The position numbers and the translations under genes were made by a program. This document shows, piece by piece, positions 1 through 7,070 of a stretch of DNA of 15,366 nucleotides. The notes beneath the pieces are model-generated. The model saw only the letters and a list, made by a program, of their open reading frames with translations, was not told where the DNA came from and did not search any database. The stretch covers positions 1 through 15,366 of the forward strand of contig JAGQSP010000110.1 of assembly GCA_020439485.1 (NCBI GenBank), written 5' to 3'. Numbering within the stretch: the stretch's first letter is position 1; every line of letters starts with the position of its first letter. The DNA is from Acidimicrobiales bacterium. Its GTDB lineage: Bacteria > Actinomycetota > Acidimicrobiia > Acidimicrobiales > Poriferisodalaceae.

Positions 1-1030
1 CGTGATGGACAACCGATGCCAGGTCGCGATCGGTCTCGTCATAGATCTCGCCGACCAACTCCTCGACCAGGTCCTCGACTGTCACGATGCCCTCGGCCCC
101 GCCGTGTTCGTCGACCACCAACGCCATTTGGGCGCGCTGGGCCTGCAGCTCACGCAGCGTGTCGAGCACCCGGGCCGACTCGGGAAACATGGGCAGATCC
201 ATCACCACAGACGAGATAGGTCGGTCGCCGGCGTCGAGCAACTGTCGAAGGTGGACCACCCCCACAACCTGATCCAACCGACCTCCATCGGCAACCGGCG
301 CCCGGCTGTGCCCGGACGCTGCCAACCGGTCCAGCGCCTCGGTGCTGGACCACCCCATGTCGACCACAAAGACATGGCTTCGGGGAACCAGGATCTCGAC
401 TAGCGAGCGGTCGGCGATCTCGAATGCTCCGTCGATGATCTGACGTTGCTCTGGTGTGAATGTCGGCTGCACAGCCACCATGTCACGAAGCTCTTCTTGC
501 GTGACTTCCTCGCGCCTCCGGTCGGGGTCGCCGCCCACCAGGCGCACCACGACATCGGTCGAGTGCGAAAGCAGCCACACCAACGGCCGCGACACCTTCG
601 ACATCGCCGCCAAAGGGCGGGCCATGATTAGGCCCCATCGCTCGGCCATCTGCATCGCGAGACGCTTTGGTGCCAGCTCGCCCAGCACAAGCGTCAGATA
701 CGACAGCGCCAAAGTCACCACGACAATCGCCGCCGGCCCGGCGCCGCGACCCAGGAATGCCAGCGGTTCTTCCAGCGGCTCGGCCAGCGACACCGCAGCT
801 GTGGCCGATGCGAGAAACCCAGCGAGCGTGATGCCTACCTGGATGGTCGCCAGAAACTGGTTGGGCTCGCGGGCCAAGCGCACGAGCAACTCGCCCGTAG
901 CCGAATGCTTCTCGAGGCGCTGAAGCTGGCCTTCACGAAGAGACACCAACGCCATCTCCGTGCCCGCAAACGCCGCGTTGACTACGACCAACACAGCGAC
1001 AAGCCCTACCTGGAACCACAACCCCGACAT
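1..1030 (-). CDS. CNNM/CBS-domain membrane protein (HlyC/CorC family), C-terminus cut off by window edge
   Basis: The minus strand is open from here to the window edge, giving 343 codons. An N-terminal hydrophobic segment (about residues 4-25) is followed by a CNNM/DUF21 region with further membrane segments and the family signature GELAPKRLA. A CBS pair comes next; the second repeat carries VVDEHGG, GIVTVEDLVEELVG and EIYDETD. Members of this family are inner-membrane proteins linked to magnesium, sodium or cobalt transport; the old name 'hemolysin' is misleading. The start at 1030 is preferred because GGAG lies 5 nt upstream; an in-frame ATG at 1045 has no ribosome site. The end of the CBS module and any CorC_HlyC domain lie outside the window. 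The gene is divergent from arsC and shares its palindromic upstream region. Confidence 0.9.
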   Translation of the reverse strand, partial: MSGLWFQVGLVAVLVVVNAAFAGTEMALVSLREGQLQRLEKHSATGELLVRLAREPNQFLATIQVGITLAGFLASATAAVSLAEPLEEPLAFLGRGAGPAAIVVVTLALSYLTLVLGELAPKRLAMQMAERWGLIMARPLAAMSKVSRPLVWLLSHSTDVVVRLVGGDPDRRREEVTQEELRDMVAVQPTFTPEQRQIIDGAFEIADRSLVEILVPRSHVFVVDMGWSSTEALDRLAASGHSRAPVADGGRLDQVVGVVHLRQLLDAGDRPISSVVMDLPMFPESARVLDTLRELQAQRAQMALVVDEHGGAEGIVTVEDLVEELVGEIYDETDRDLASVVHH

Positions 1031-1093
1031 TCGATCTCCGACCATCCGAAGCGGCAATCGACCGCACCTACAGTCTGGCGCCACCAACGCCCA

Positions 1094-1122
1094 CTGCTAT
1101 CTCTCAAGACTTATTGAGTCAA
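1094..1122 (-). promoter_or_regulatory. Possible promoter of the CNNM/CBS gene
   Basis: On the minus strand TTGACT (1122-1117) is followed after exactly 17 nt by TAGCAG (1099-1094). The -35 is good and the -10 weak (3 of 6). The -35 sits inside the palindrome at 1103-1133 and overlaps the opposing arsC -35. Confidence 0.3.
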
Positions 1123-1133
1123 CTGTTCTTGAG
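1103..1133. promoter_or_regulatory. Nested palindromic operator between the CNNM/CBS gene and arsC
   Basis: Two perfect inverted repeats share one centre at base 1118. The outer arms are CTCAAGA (1103-1109) and TCTTGAG (1127-1133). The inner arms are TTGA (1114-1117) and TCAA (1119-1122), separated from the outer arms by 4 non-pairing bases on each side. The element covers the -35 boxes proposed for both divergent genes, as expected for a dimeric repressor. An ArsR/SmtB-type metalloregulator would be the natural candidate beside arsC, but no regulator gene is in the window, so its identity is inference. Confidence 0.5.
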
Positions 1134-1142
1134 GTATATGCT
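1114..1142 (+). promoter_or_regulatory. arsC promoter
   Basis: TTGAGT (1114-1119), a 17-nt spacer and TATGCT (1137-1142) form a sigma70-like promoter. Transcription would start near 1149, about 25 nt before the arsC ATG. This argues against the upstream in-frame starts at 1114 and 1138, which lie within the promoter. Confidence 0.5.
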
Positions 1143-1173
1143 CGCGGTGCGTTGCAACGGAAGGCCACACGAC

Positions 1174-1851
1174 ATGCCGGATGATCAGCCCGACGAAGGA
1201 CCGCTGCGTCTCTCTGCCGAAGAGATCCTGCTAATAAGGCGGTCCTCGCAGCGCCTCGGTGAGGAGTTCGAAGGCGTATTCAACGTCGAGACCATCGAGC
1301 GCTTCATCATCGATTCGCAGACGAAGCTGAGCTCAACTGCTCGAATCGCCAACTGGCTGCCGGTGCTGGTCGAACGCTTCACCCGCGATCGACTCAAAGC
1401 GCTGGCACGCCTCGAAGTCGGCAGCCTCGGCAGGCCGGCCGTGCTGTTCTTGTGTGTTCACAACGCCGGGCGTTCACAGATCGCTGCCGGTTGGCTGCGC
1501 CACATGGCGGGAGATCGGGTCGATGTGTTCTCGGGCGGCTCCCAACCCGAGCACTCGGTCAACGATGTCGCCATCGAGGCCATGCAAGAGGTGGGCATCG
1601 ACATCTCGCACGAGTACCCCAAACCGTGGACCGACGAAATCGCCCGGGCCGCGGACGTGATCGTCAGCATGGGTTGCGGCGATGCATGCCCAGTGTTTCC
1701 CGGGAAGCGCTACGAGGACTGGGACCTGACCGACCCTGCGGGCCAGCCCCTGGAGGTCGTCAGGCAGGTCCGCGACCAGATCCGCTCTCGCGTCGAGGAC
1801 CTGGTCAAGAGTCTGGGTCTCGACGACTACGAGGCTCGACCAACCGGGTAA
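1174..1851 (+). CDS. arsC: Arsenate reductase ArsC, LMW-phosphatase fold with N-terminal helical domain
   Basis: A 225-residue protein that should reduce arsenate to arsenite in the cytoplasm. Residues about 10-75 form the N-terminal helical domain seen in some actinobacterial ArsC proteins. The catalytic domain begins with the P-loop C94-VHNAG-R100-S, followed by FSGGSQP, KPWTDE and MGCGDACP (C168 and C172), then YEDWDLTDPAG. In this family the P-loop Cys attacks arsenate; the resolving thiol is either another protein Cys or mycothiol, and which applies here cannot be read from sequence. The start is set by GGAAGG at 1159-1164, 9 nt upstream. No arsR, arsB or acr3 gene lies beside it, so it is an orphan reductase within this window. 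Its 3' end overlaps the convergent GST-like gene by 25 bp. Confidence 0.9.
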   Translation: MPDDQPDEGPLRLSAEEILLIRRSSQRLGEEFEGVFNVETIERFIIDSQTKLSSTARIANWLPVLVERFTRDRLKALARLEVGSLGRPAVLFLCVHNAGRSQIAAGWLRHMAGDRVDVFSGGSQPEHSVNDVAIEAMQEVGIDISHEYPKPWTDEIARAADVIVSMGCGDACPVFPGKRYEDWDLTDPAGQPLEVVRQVRDQIRSRVEDLVKSLGLDDYEARPTG

Positions 1852-2903
1852 GGGCGGTTCTGGACGGGACGCGCACCTGTGCTGGTGTCGGGCACCGCGG
1901 TCGCCTGGTCGACGTGATCGGCAAACCACCGCAACACGCCGGCTCGCTCCAGCAGATCGTCCAAGCGAGGCGACCTGGCCTCAACGTAGCGGGCCAACAT
2001 GACACCTCTGGCCTGATCCAGGAACGGGGTGGTCGCAATCTCGGCAATTACCCCGTCGGCAAGCGCCACAGACGCCGAACCGGCAACGGTGGCTTGGGCA
2101 ACCCAGGGCAAATAGTGGCGACCCGCTTGCGCTATGACGTCGACCAGCGACTGAGCGATGTCGTCGGCGTCGAGCCAACCGCCGAACTGTTGGCGCTGGG
2201 GCATCATCAGCCGATGCGTATGGCCGACCACGGCCGGGCCATGCTGATCGGCGATTTCGCGACAGTACGGGTCACCCACGAAGTGGGCGGCGTTGGCGCC
2301 GAAAACGGCGAAGTCGGCCAACGACGGCCTACTGCCGAGCAGATAGCCACCATCGCCGAGGTGGACTTCGAGCGCCTCGAACCACGGCACCAACACCGCA
2401 GACATCCAAACGTCGATGTTGTCTGCCGTGACCCCCAGGTCGGGCAGGCTGGCCGTCATGTTCGCGACGACGTTGGTCCTGACCAGCGCTCCGGGCAATC
2501 CGATGGCAGCCGACAGTTCCTCGGCGATCTGCCAGCCGGCGGGTTCGGTGTTGGCCGGGTAGCTCCAGCGGCTTCCGACCGCGGGCCGATAGAACCACTC
2601 GTCGGAGAAGTCGTCCAACAAGTAGGCGACAAACCGAAGCACTGGATCTTCTGGCACAACGCGCCTGTCCTCGTCGACGGAGTGATCGAGATATTCGATG
2701 ATGGCCGTCGAGTCCCACATCAGCTCGCCGTCGGGGGCGGTTACGACAGGGATGCCGCCCGTCCAACCCGCCTCAGTAGCCGCCGGGTGAAGGCTGGGCG
2801 GACACGGCTCGAGCCGCCAGGGCCGGTCGGTGTAGTCGAGGTATCCGGTCACCTTGCGAGTGAAGTACGACCTGGTGAGCCCGTGGACGATGTATGGAGC
2901 CAT
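1827..2903 (-). CDS. Glutathione S-transferase-fold protein
   Basis: A 358-residue protein with a thioredoxin-fold N-terminal part. SYFTRKV sits at the usual catalytic position, GGIPVV supplies the cis-Pro (P52), and WDSTAIIEYLD matches the thiol-binding motif. A GST-C-like helical part contains PSLADFAVFG (about 213-222). The chain is longer than a classical GST (about 210), with a C-terminal extension of about 120 residues of unclear role. Most actinobacteria use mycothiol rather than glutathione, so the thiol partner is uncertain. Upstream in-frame starts exist at 2921 and 2936; 2903 is chosen because the recognisable domain begins immediately after it, though no clear ribosome site is seen. 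Confidence 0.75.
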   Translation of the reverse strand: MAPYIVHGLTRSYFTRKVTGYLDYTDRPWRLEPCPPSLHPAATEAGWTGGIPVVTAPDGELMWDSTAIIEYLDHSVDEDRRVVPEDPVLRFVAYLLDDFSDEWFYRPAVGSRWSYPANTEPAGWQIAEELSAAIGLPGALVRTNVVANMTASLPDLGVTADNIDVWMSAVLVPWFEALEVHLGDGGYLLGSRPSLADFAVFGANAAHFVGDPYCREIADQHGPAVVGHTHRLMMPQRQQFGGWLDADDIAQSLVDVIAQAGRHYLPWVAQATVAGSASVALADGVIAEIATTPFLDQARGVMLARYVEARSPRLDDLLERAGVLRWFADHVDQATAVPDTSTGARPVQNRPYPVGRAS

Positions 2904-2954
2904 GGGCCGATTCTGTCTCATGCGCCGGCTCACCACCGATTAGCGTCGCCAATC

Positions 2955-3407
2955 ATGCAGTCGTTCGCCATCCACGGTGCTGGGCCGCTGATGCCCGATG
3001 CGCTGGTTGGCCTGGCCCGATCGGCTCAGGCTGAGGGTGTTGCCAACGTCTCCGCGACGATTCGAGGCTGGACCGAGGGCACGCAGCGCTTTGAGCTCCC
3101 GGGCGAGTCGCTGCTGATAGCCCGGGACGAATCGGGTCAGGCCGTGGGAGTGGGGGGCCTGACGCTGTGCCCCCATGTCGATGGCGCCTTTCGCATGCGG
3201 CGGTTCTACGTCGAGCCGGCCTGGAGACGCCACGGTGTGGCAAGAACCCTCGCCCGACGGTTACTCGCCCTGGCGGCCCAACACACCGATACCGTCACCT
3301 GCAACGCAGCGGCTTCTGCGGCCGCCCCCTTGTTCTGGGAATCGATGGGCTTCGAGCGATCAGAGGTGGTCGGCATTACCCACCTGTGGAGATCGAGTCA
3401 CAACTAG
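2955..3407 (+). CDS. GNAT-family N-acetyltransferase
   Basis: A 150-residue protein with the GNAT acetyl-CoA signature. The beta4/alpha3 region reads RMRRFYVEPAWRRHGVARTLA; R91-R-H-G-V-A96 corresponds to the pyrophosphate-binding R/QxxGxG/A loop. The later APLFWESMGF (about 124-133) is the usual motif B. The length is normal for a single-domain GNAT. The substrate cannot be predicted. The ATG at 2955 is the first credible start: the frame remains open far upstream, but there it runs antisense through the GST-like gene. There is no clear Shine-Dalgarno. It is divergent from the GST-like gene with only about 50 bp between them, and converges on the thiamine-diphosphate enzyme with 24 bp between stops. 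Confidence 0.85.
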   Translation: MQSFAIHGAGPLMPDALVGLARSAQAEGVANVSATIRGWTEGTQRFELPGESLLIARDESGQAVGVGGLTLCPHVDGAFRMRRFYVEPAWRRHGVARTLARRLLALAAQHTDTVTCNAAASAAAPLFWESMGFERSEVVGITHLWRSSHN

Positions 3408-3435
3408 CGACGGCGTTGGACGCCGCTGGTGCTAG
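3404..3435. terminator. Hairpin between convergent genes
   Basis: An outer stem CTAGC/GCTAG (3404-3408, 3431-3435) and an inner stem CGGCG/CGCCG (3411-3415, 3421-3425) enclose a 5-nt loop. It includes both convergent stop codons. There is no U-tract, so a terminator role for both strands is plausible but unproven. Confidence 0.4.
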
Positions 3436-5051
3436 AGCTGAAGCTGTGAGGCCACCATCGGGTCTATGGCCACATCGATCAGCAGGGGTGTTCCGGGCTG
3501 ACGTTGGGCGATGTGCTTTTCCGCGATGTCGAAACCCGCCACGTTCTCGACCCTGACCGTGTCGTAGCCCATGGCCTCGGCCACCGTGCAGAAGTCGGGC
3601 CACTCATGCTGCGACACAGACGGGTCGATGCCCAATCGGAAGAGCTGGATGTGTTCGGCGCCGTAGCTGCCGTCGTTGAACACCACCACGATCAGGTCGA
3701 GCTGGTGTTCGACCGCCGTGTGCAGTTCGGCGATGCCGCCCATCATGAAGCCGCCGTCGCCGGTCAGCAGCACCGTGGGCCTGTCGGGTTTGGCCACAGC
3801 GGCCCCCACGGCATTACCCATCCCGAGGCCGATCGAGCCGAAGGCGTGGCTGGTCACCAGTGCTGTCGGCTCTGGCACTGGCATCGTCAGGGCTTGACGC
3901 ATGAACCGACCCGTGTCCACCGCAACGGTGCGGTCGCTGGGGATGATCCGGTCCAGTTGCCGCAGCGCAGTTCGGGGGTCCAGGTGTGTGTCGGTGCTGA
4001 GGTCGTCGGCCGCGGGTTCATCCATGAGCTTGCGCTCCAGATCGGGCGAACGAAACGCCGACGGCTGGTGGTCGACGGAGCGCAGCATCTCGGTCATGTC
4101 CTGAACAACCCTGCGCACATCGCCGACCACGGCGACGTCCACGTCTACTCGCACACCGATCTGGGCCGGGTCGATATCGACCTGCACCACCCTCTTGTCG
4201 CGAAGCAGTGCACCTCGATCTGTGGTGTGGCGATTGAGGGCCGCACCGAGCACCAGCACGCAGTCGGCTTGCCCGATGGCGTCGAGCGCCGCGTCGTGAG
4301 CCAGCGTTCCGTGGATACCGAGGTTGAACTCTTCGCCACCGAAGTATCCCGAGCCCAACACGGTGGTGCAAAGCGGCGCTCCGAGTTCGTTGCCGAGGGC
4401 GACTATGTCGTCACGAGCCCCGGACAACACAGCCCCTCTGCCGGCGAGAATCAGGGGTCGGTTGGCCGAAGCCAGCAGACCCACGGCCCTGTCGAGGGCG
4501 TCGGGGTCGGCCCCGACCGATAGGTCGAAGCGACCAGCTGCCGGAACAGGCGTGTAGTCGGCTTCCTGGCGAGAGATGTCTACGGGCACGTTCAGGACAA
4601 TTGGCCTGTGTTCGGCCCATGCCCTGCGGATGGCCTTGGCCAGGTCGGCGGCCAGCGTCGACGCAGACCAGACAGGAGCCCAGCCGGCACCAGTGGTGGC
4701 CACCAGGGCGGCCTGGTCGATCTGCTGGGGATGATCCAGCTCGTCGGCGGGCGTGTCTCCGGCAACCAGCAGCATGGGGGTGCGAGACCTGACCCCATCG
4801 ACCAGCGCCGTGATGGTGTTGGTCATGCCAGGTCCGTGGGTGACAGTTGCGACGCCCAGGCGGCCCGAGCTTCGAGCGAAACCCAAAGCCATGCTGACCG
4901 CTATGGCCTCGTGGGTGGCTCCCACATAGGTGACCCCCAGATCGCGGATCAGGTGGTGCCCCATGAACAGGTTGGCGTCGCCGAGGACGCCGAACACCGT
5001 GTCGACCCCCTGATCGACGAGGCTGCGAGCAAGAACTTCCGAGGCCTTCAT
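3432..5051 (-). CDS. Thiamine-diphosphate-dependent enzyme, acetolactate synthase-like
   Basis: A 539-residue protein with the three-domain layout of acetolactate synthase, benzoylformate decarboxylase and related enzymes. The N-terminal pyrimidine-binding domain holds the catalytic glutamate E48 in ATHEAIAVSMALGFAR. A central nucleotide-binding-like domain follows. The C-terminal domain carries the ThDP/Mg motif, from GDGG (431) to NDGSYG (459-464). It probably decarboxylates or ligates a 2-oxo acid. It has no small regulatory subunit or ilvC/ilvD neighbours, so it is unlikely to be the housekeeping IlvB. ATG 5051 is chosen because MKASE matches the usual family N-terminus; a TTG at 5066 would add five residues. 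Neither start has a good ribosome site. Confidence 0.85.
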   Translation of the reverse strand: MKASEVLARSLVDQGVDTVFGVLGDANLFMGHHLIRDLGVTYVGATHEAIAVSMALGFARSSGRLGVATVTHGPGMTNTITALVDGVRSRTPMLLVAGDTPADELDHPQQIDQAALVATTGAGWAPVWSASTLAADLAKAIRRAWAEHRPIVLNVPVDISRQEADYTPVPAAGRFDLSVGADPDALDRAVGLLASANRPLILAGRGAVLSGARDDIVALGNELGAPLCTTVLGSGYFGGEEFNLGIHGTLAHDAALDAIGQADCVLVLGAALNRHTTDRGALLRDKRVVQVDIDPAQIGVRVDVDVAVVGDVRRVVQDMTEMLRSVDHQPSAFRSPDLERKLMDEPAADDLSTDTHLDPRTALRQLDRIIPSDRTVAVDTGRFMRQALTMPVPEPTALVTSHAFGSIGLGMGNAVGAAVAKPDRPTVLLTGDGGFMMGGIAELHTAVEHQLDLIVVVFNDGSYGAEHIQLFRLGIDPSVSQHEWPDFCTVAEAMGYDTVRVENVAGFDIAEKHIAQRQPGTPLLIDVAIDPMVASQLQL

Positions 5052-5099
5052 TTGGCCAACGTACAACCCAGCCGCTTCAGCAACTCAGCCGAGAGGGCT

Positions 5100-5113
5100 G
5101 CAACTACAGTTGC
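5100..5113. promoter_or_regulatory. Short palindrome in divergent intergenic region
   Basis: GCAACT (5100-5105) and AGTTGC (5108-5113) are perfect 6-bp arms around a 2-nt centre. The element lies between the divergent thiamine-diphosphate enzyme gene and the acidic-protein gene. The position suits an operator. No convincing -35/-10 pair was found, so the assignment is tentative. Confidence 0.3.
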
Positions 5114-5144
5114 CACAACCTGCCGACGAGCACAGGGGACTGCG

Positions 5145-5690
5145 ATGGCCGGCAACTTCGGTCCACCAAATGGCGATGGGGGCGTTAACCCCAACGGTCA
5201 CTACGACGGAGGGGGCAGCGGCGGCACGGACCCTGTCCCCTATCCCGACGTTGGCGGTGACGGCGGCAGCGGCGGCGACACCAAGGAAGTGGATCTCGAG
5301 TTCGACTCGGGATCGTCCAGCAGCGCTGGCGACGATGCGGGTGTCAACAAGGGCGTGGGCACGCAGAGCAATGCGGGCCCATCGGAATTCCTGACCTACG
5401 CCTTCGACGTCAAATACGAAGGCAAAGACCCTGCGTTGTCCATGGCTACGCCTCACTCCTCCGAAGAGCCCGAAAAAAAGGGCGAGGATGGTGAGGGCTC
5501 GGACCCACAGCAGGCAGAGGAGCAGGAATCCAGCTCGATTTTCAAGATGGACCCTTACGAGGGCCCGGGCCACGACCCTGTGGGGCCTGACGGCACAGGC
5601 TCTGGGCTGAACCTCGACGACGATCGCCTTCACGACTTCTTGGACGACGACGCGGTCGAGGAGTTCGACGACGTCGACCTGTTCGATTGA
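5145..5690 (+). CDS. Acidic Gly/Asp-rich protein of unknown function
   Basis: I do not recognise this 181-residue protein. AGGGGA (5134-5139) five bases before the ATG is one of the strongest ribosome sites in the window and supports a real gene. The chain is low complexity: residues 1-45 are Gly/Asn/Asp/Pro-rich with repeated GGDGGSGG-like runs, and residues 45-75 are Ser/Asp-rich. A more ordered-looking stretch, EFLTYAFDVKYEGKD (about 84-98), follows. Then come a Glu-rich section and a very acidic tail, LDDDAVEEFDDVDLFD. There is no signal peptide, membrane segment or cysteine. It is probably intrinsically disordered. It is divergent from the thiamine-diphosphate enzyme and ends before a strong hairpin. 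Confidence 0.75.
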   Translation: MAGNFGPPNGDGGVNPNGHYDGGGSGGTDPVPYPDVGGDGGSGGDTKEVDLEFDSGSSSSAGDDAGVNKGVGTQSNAGPSEFLTYAFDVKYEGKDPALSMATPHSSEEPEKKGEDGEGSDPQQAEEQESSSIFKMDPYEGPGHDPVGPDGTGSGLNLDDDRLHDFLDDDAVEEFDDVDLFD

Positions 5691-5742
5691 CACACTGGGC
5701 TTCCTGTTAAGAGGGCGGCTGAGAGCCCGGGCGACGAACGCG

Positions 5743-5778
5743 CCAGTGGCGTGACCACATCGGCGGTCACGCCACTGG
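5743..5778. terminator. Strong 14-bp perfect hairpin, probable bidirectional terminator
   Basis: CCAGTGGCGTGACC (5743-5756) and its exact complement GGTCACGCCACTGG (5765-5778) enclose an 8-nt loop. It lies between the converging acidic-protein gene (stop 5690) and fasciclin gene (stop 5799). Placement and stem strength fit a terminator for both; there is no U-tract on either side. Confidence 0.75.
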
Positions 5779-5798
5779 AATGCTCGGTTGTGGTTGGC

Positions 5799-7031
5799 TC
5801 AGCTCGAAGGAAGCAGAACCGAGTCGATGATGTGCACGGTTGCGTTGGCGGTCTGGACGTCCATGCACAGCGTGGTGGCGGTGCCGTTGACCAGAACCGA
5901 GTCGCCGTCGGCCGTGAAGGTGATGGTCTCGCCGTTCACGGTCTGCGCCGAACCGGCCTCGATGAGCTCGGCCGAGCTGAGTCGCTCACCGGCGAGCACG
6001 TGCAGGGTCAAGACGCTGGTCAGCAGGTCCTGATCGGCCAACACCGCAGCCAGCTGGTCTTCGGGCAGCGCAGCGAACGCATCGTTGACAGGTGCGAAGA
6101 TCGTGAACGGTCCATCGCTGTTCAATGTGTCGACCAGATCGGCCGCCACAACCGCATCGACAAGCGTGCTCAACAGCGGATTGTTCGAAGCAGCAGTGGC
6201 CGCAGTGTCGTCTGCCATGCCGGCAAACGAACCCTCACCATCGGCAGGAACAGCACCACACGCAGGGCCCGAGGGCATCATCGCCGACTCGCCCATCGAG
6301 TCGCCACCCATCGAGTCGCCACCCATCGAGTCATCGGTCATCGCTGCAATGGCGTCGAGAGCCACCTGGGGCAGCAGAACCGAATCGATGATGTGCACAG
6401 TGCCGTTGGCAACCGGCACATCAGAGCAGATGACGTGGGAATCGTTGACGGTCGTACCGTCGGCGCCCAGGCTGACCTCGCCGCCCTCTACGGTGGCAAA
6501 CGTTCCACCGCTCAGTGCGGCTGCGTCGTTGTCACCTGGCACGACGTGATAGGTCAGCACCGCCGTCAGCAAGTCCTTGTCGGCCAGCACGGCGTCGAGG
6601 ATCTCGGGATCGATGGCTGCGAACGCATCGTTGGTCGGGGCGAAGATCGTGAACGGCCCATCGCTGTTCAACGTGTCGACCAGATCGGCCGCCACAACCG
6701 CATCGACCAGCGTGCTCAACAGCGGATTGTTCGAAGCAGCAGTGGCCGCAGTGTCGTCGGCCATGCCGGCAAACGAACCCTCACCATCGGCAGGAACAGC
6801 ACCACACGCAGGGCCGAAGGCTCCCATCATGTCGCCCATTGCGCCGTCATCGACCATGGCTTCGGTGGTTGTCGAAGCCTGAGTCGTGGTGGTCTGGTCG
6901 GCATCTGCCGCGGCATCGCCGTCGTCACTTGCACACGAAGCGAAAACCAGGGCGCCTGCCGCCACCACTGCCGCGAGCCGCAACCTCGAGCGGGCCGGGC
7001 GCTTGTGGTGGTCGAGTCTGTTGTTGTTCAT
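5799..7031 (-). CDS. Tandem fasciclin (FAS1) lipoprotein, MPT70/MPT83-like, with Met-rich linkers
   Basis: A 410-residue exported protein. A basic N-terminus and a hydrophobic stretch (about 17-32) end in the lipobox FAS-C33, so it should be lipid-anchored outside the membrane. A Thr-rich spacer is followed by two FAS1 domains (about 73-223 and 255-410). Both contain ATAASNNPLLSTL, TIFAP and TVHIIDSVLLP, close to what I remember of mycobacterial MPT83/MPT70. Each domain has exactly two cysteines (C76/C202 and C258/C389), a likely disulfide as in MPT70. The linkers are Met-rich: M59, M65, M68, M69, then M231, M236, M241, M246, M251, M252. GAAAGG 7 nt before the ATG fixes the start. It follows the Mo enzyme by 50 bp and has its own SigK-type site at 7140-7167. 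FAS1 proteins usually serve adhesion; a redox role is inferred from context. Confidence 0.9.
   Translation of the reverse strand: MNNNRLDHHKRPARSRLRLAAVVAAGALVFASCASDDGDAAADADQTTTTQASTTTEAMVDDGAMGDMMGAFGPACGAVPADGEGSFAGMADDTAATAASNNPLLSTLVDAVVAADLVDTLNSDGPFTIFAPTNDAFAAIDPEILDAVLADKDLLTAVLTYHVVPGDNDAAALSGGTFATVEGGEVSLGADGTTVNDSHVICSDVPVANGTVHIIDSVLLPQVALDAIAAMTDDSMGGDSMGGDSMGESAMMPSGPACGAVPADGEGSFAGMADDTAATAASNNPLLSTLVDAVVAADLVDTLNSDGPFTIFAPVNDAFAALPEDQLAAVLADQDLLTSVLTLHVLAGERLSSAELIEAGSAQTVNGETITFTADGDSVLVNGTATTLCMDVQTANATVHIIDSVLLPSS
6094..6269 (-). repeat. Internal direct repeat, copy in FAS1 domain 2
   Basis: 176 bp that match 6640-6815 except at four positions. All four differences are synonymous, so the two domains share 60 identical residues (255-314 and 73-132). 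Confidence 0.95.
6292..6332 (-). repeat. 15-bp tandem repeat encoding GDSMG units
   Basis: Plus-strand unit cccatcgagtcgcca occurs at 6292-6306 and 6307-6321, and partially at 6322-6332 (about 2.7 copies). It encodes the repeated DSMGG of the methionine-rich linker between the two FAS1 domains. Such in-frame repeats can expand or contract by slippage. Confidence 0.95.
6640..6815 (-). repeat. Internal direct repeat, copy in FAS1 domain 1
   Basis: Partner of 6094-6269: 172 of 176 bases identical and translation identical. The similarity stops abruptly inside each FAS1 domain; the C-terminal halves are clearly diverged. Confidence 0.95.
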
Positions 7032-7070
7032 GATCTTGCCTTTCTTGCAGTTGCGATCATCTGGAGCGTT

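Noticed and set aside
1174..1851. A full ars resistance operon
   Set aside because: No arsR, arsenite efflux or further ars gene lies on either side within the window.
1842..1859. AACCG/CGGTT hairpin at the arsC/GST-like junction as terminator
   Set aside because: Only five base pairs with an 8-nt loop and no U-tract; too weak to call.
1452..3407. 651-codon open frame on the plus strand
   Set aside because: It crosses arsC in another frame and runs antisense through the GST-like gene. Only the last 150 codons, from ATG 2955, have recognisable (GNAT) content.
3504..4523. 339-codon plus-strand open frame
   Set aside because: It is antisense to the thiamine-diphosphate enzyme, which carries all catalytic motifs; the translation is His/Val/Gly-rich noise.
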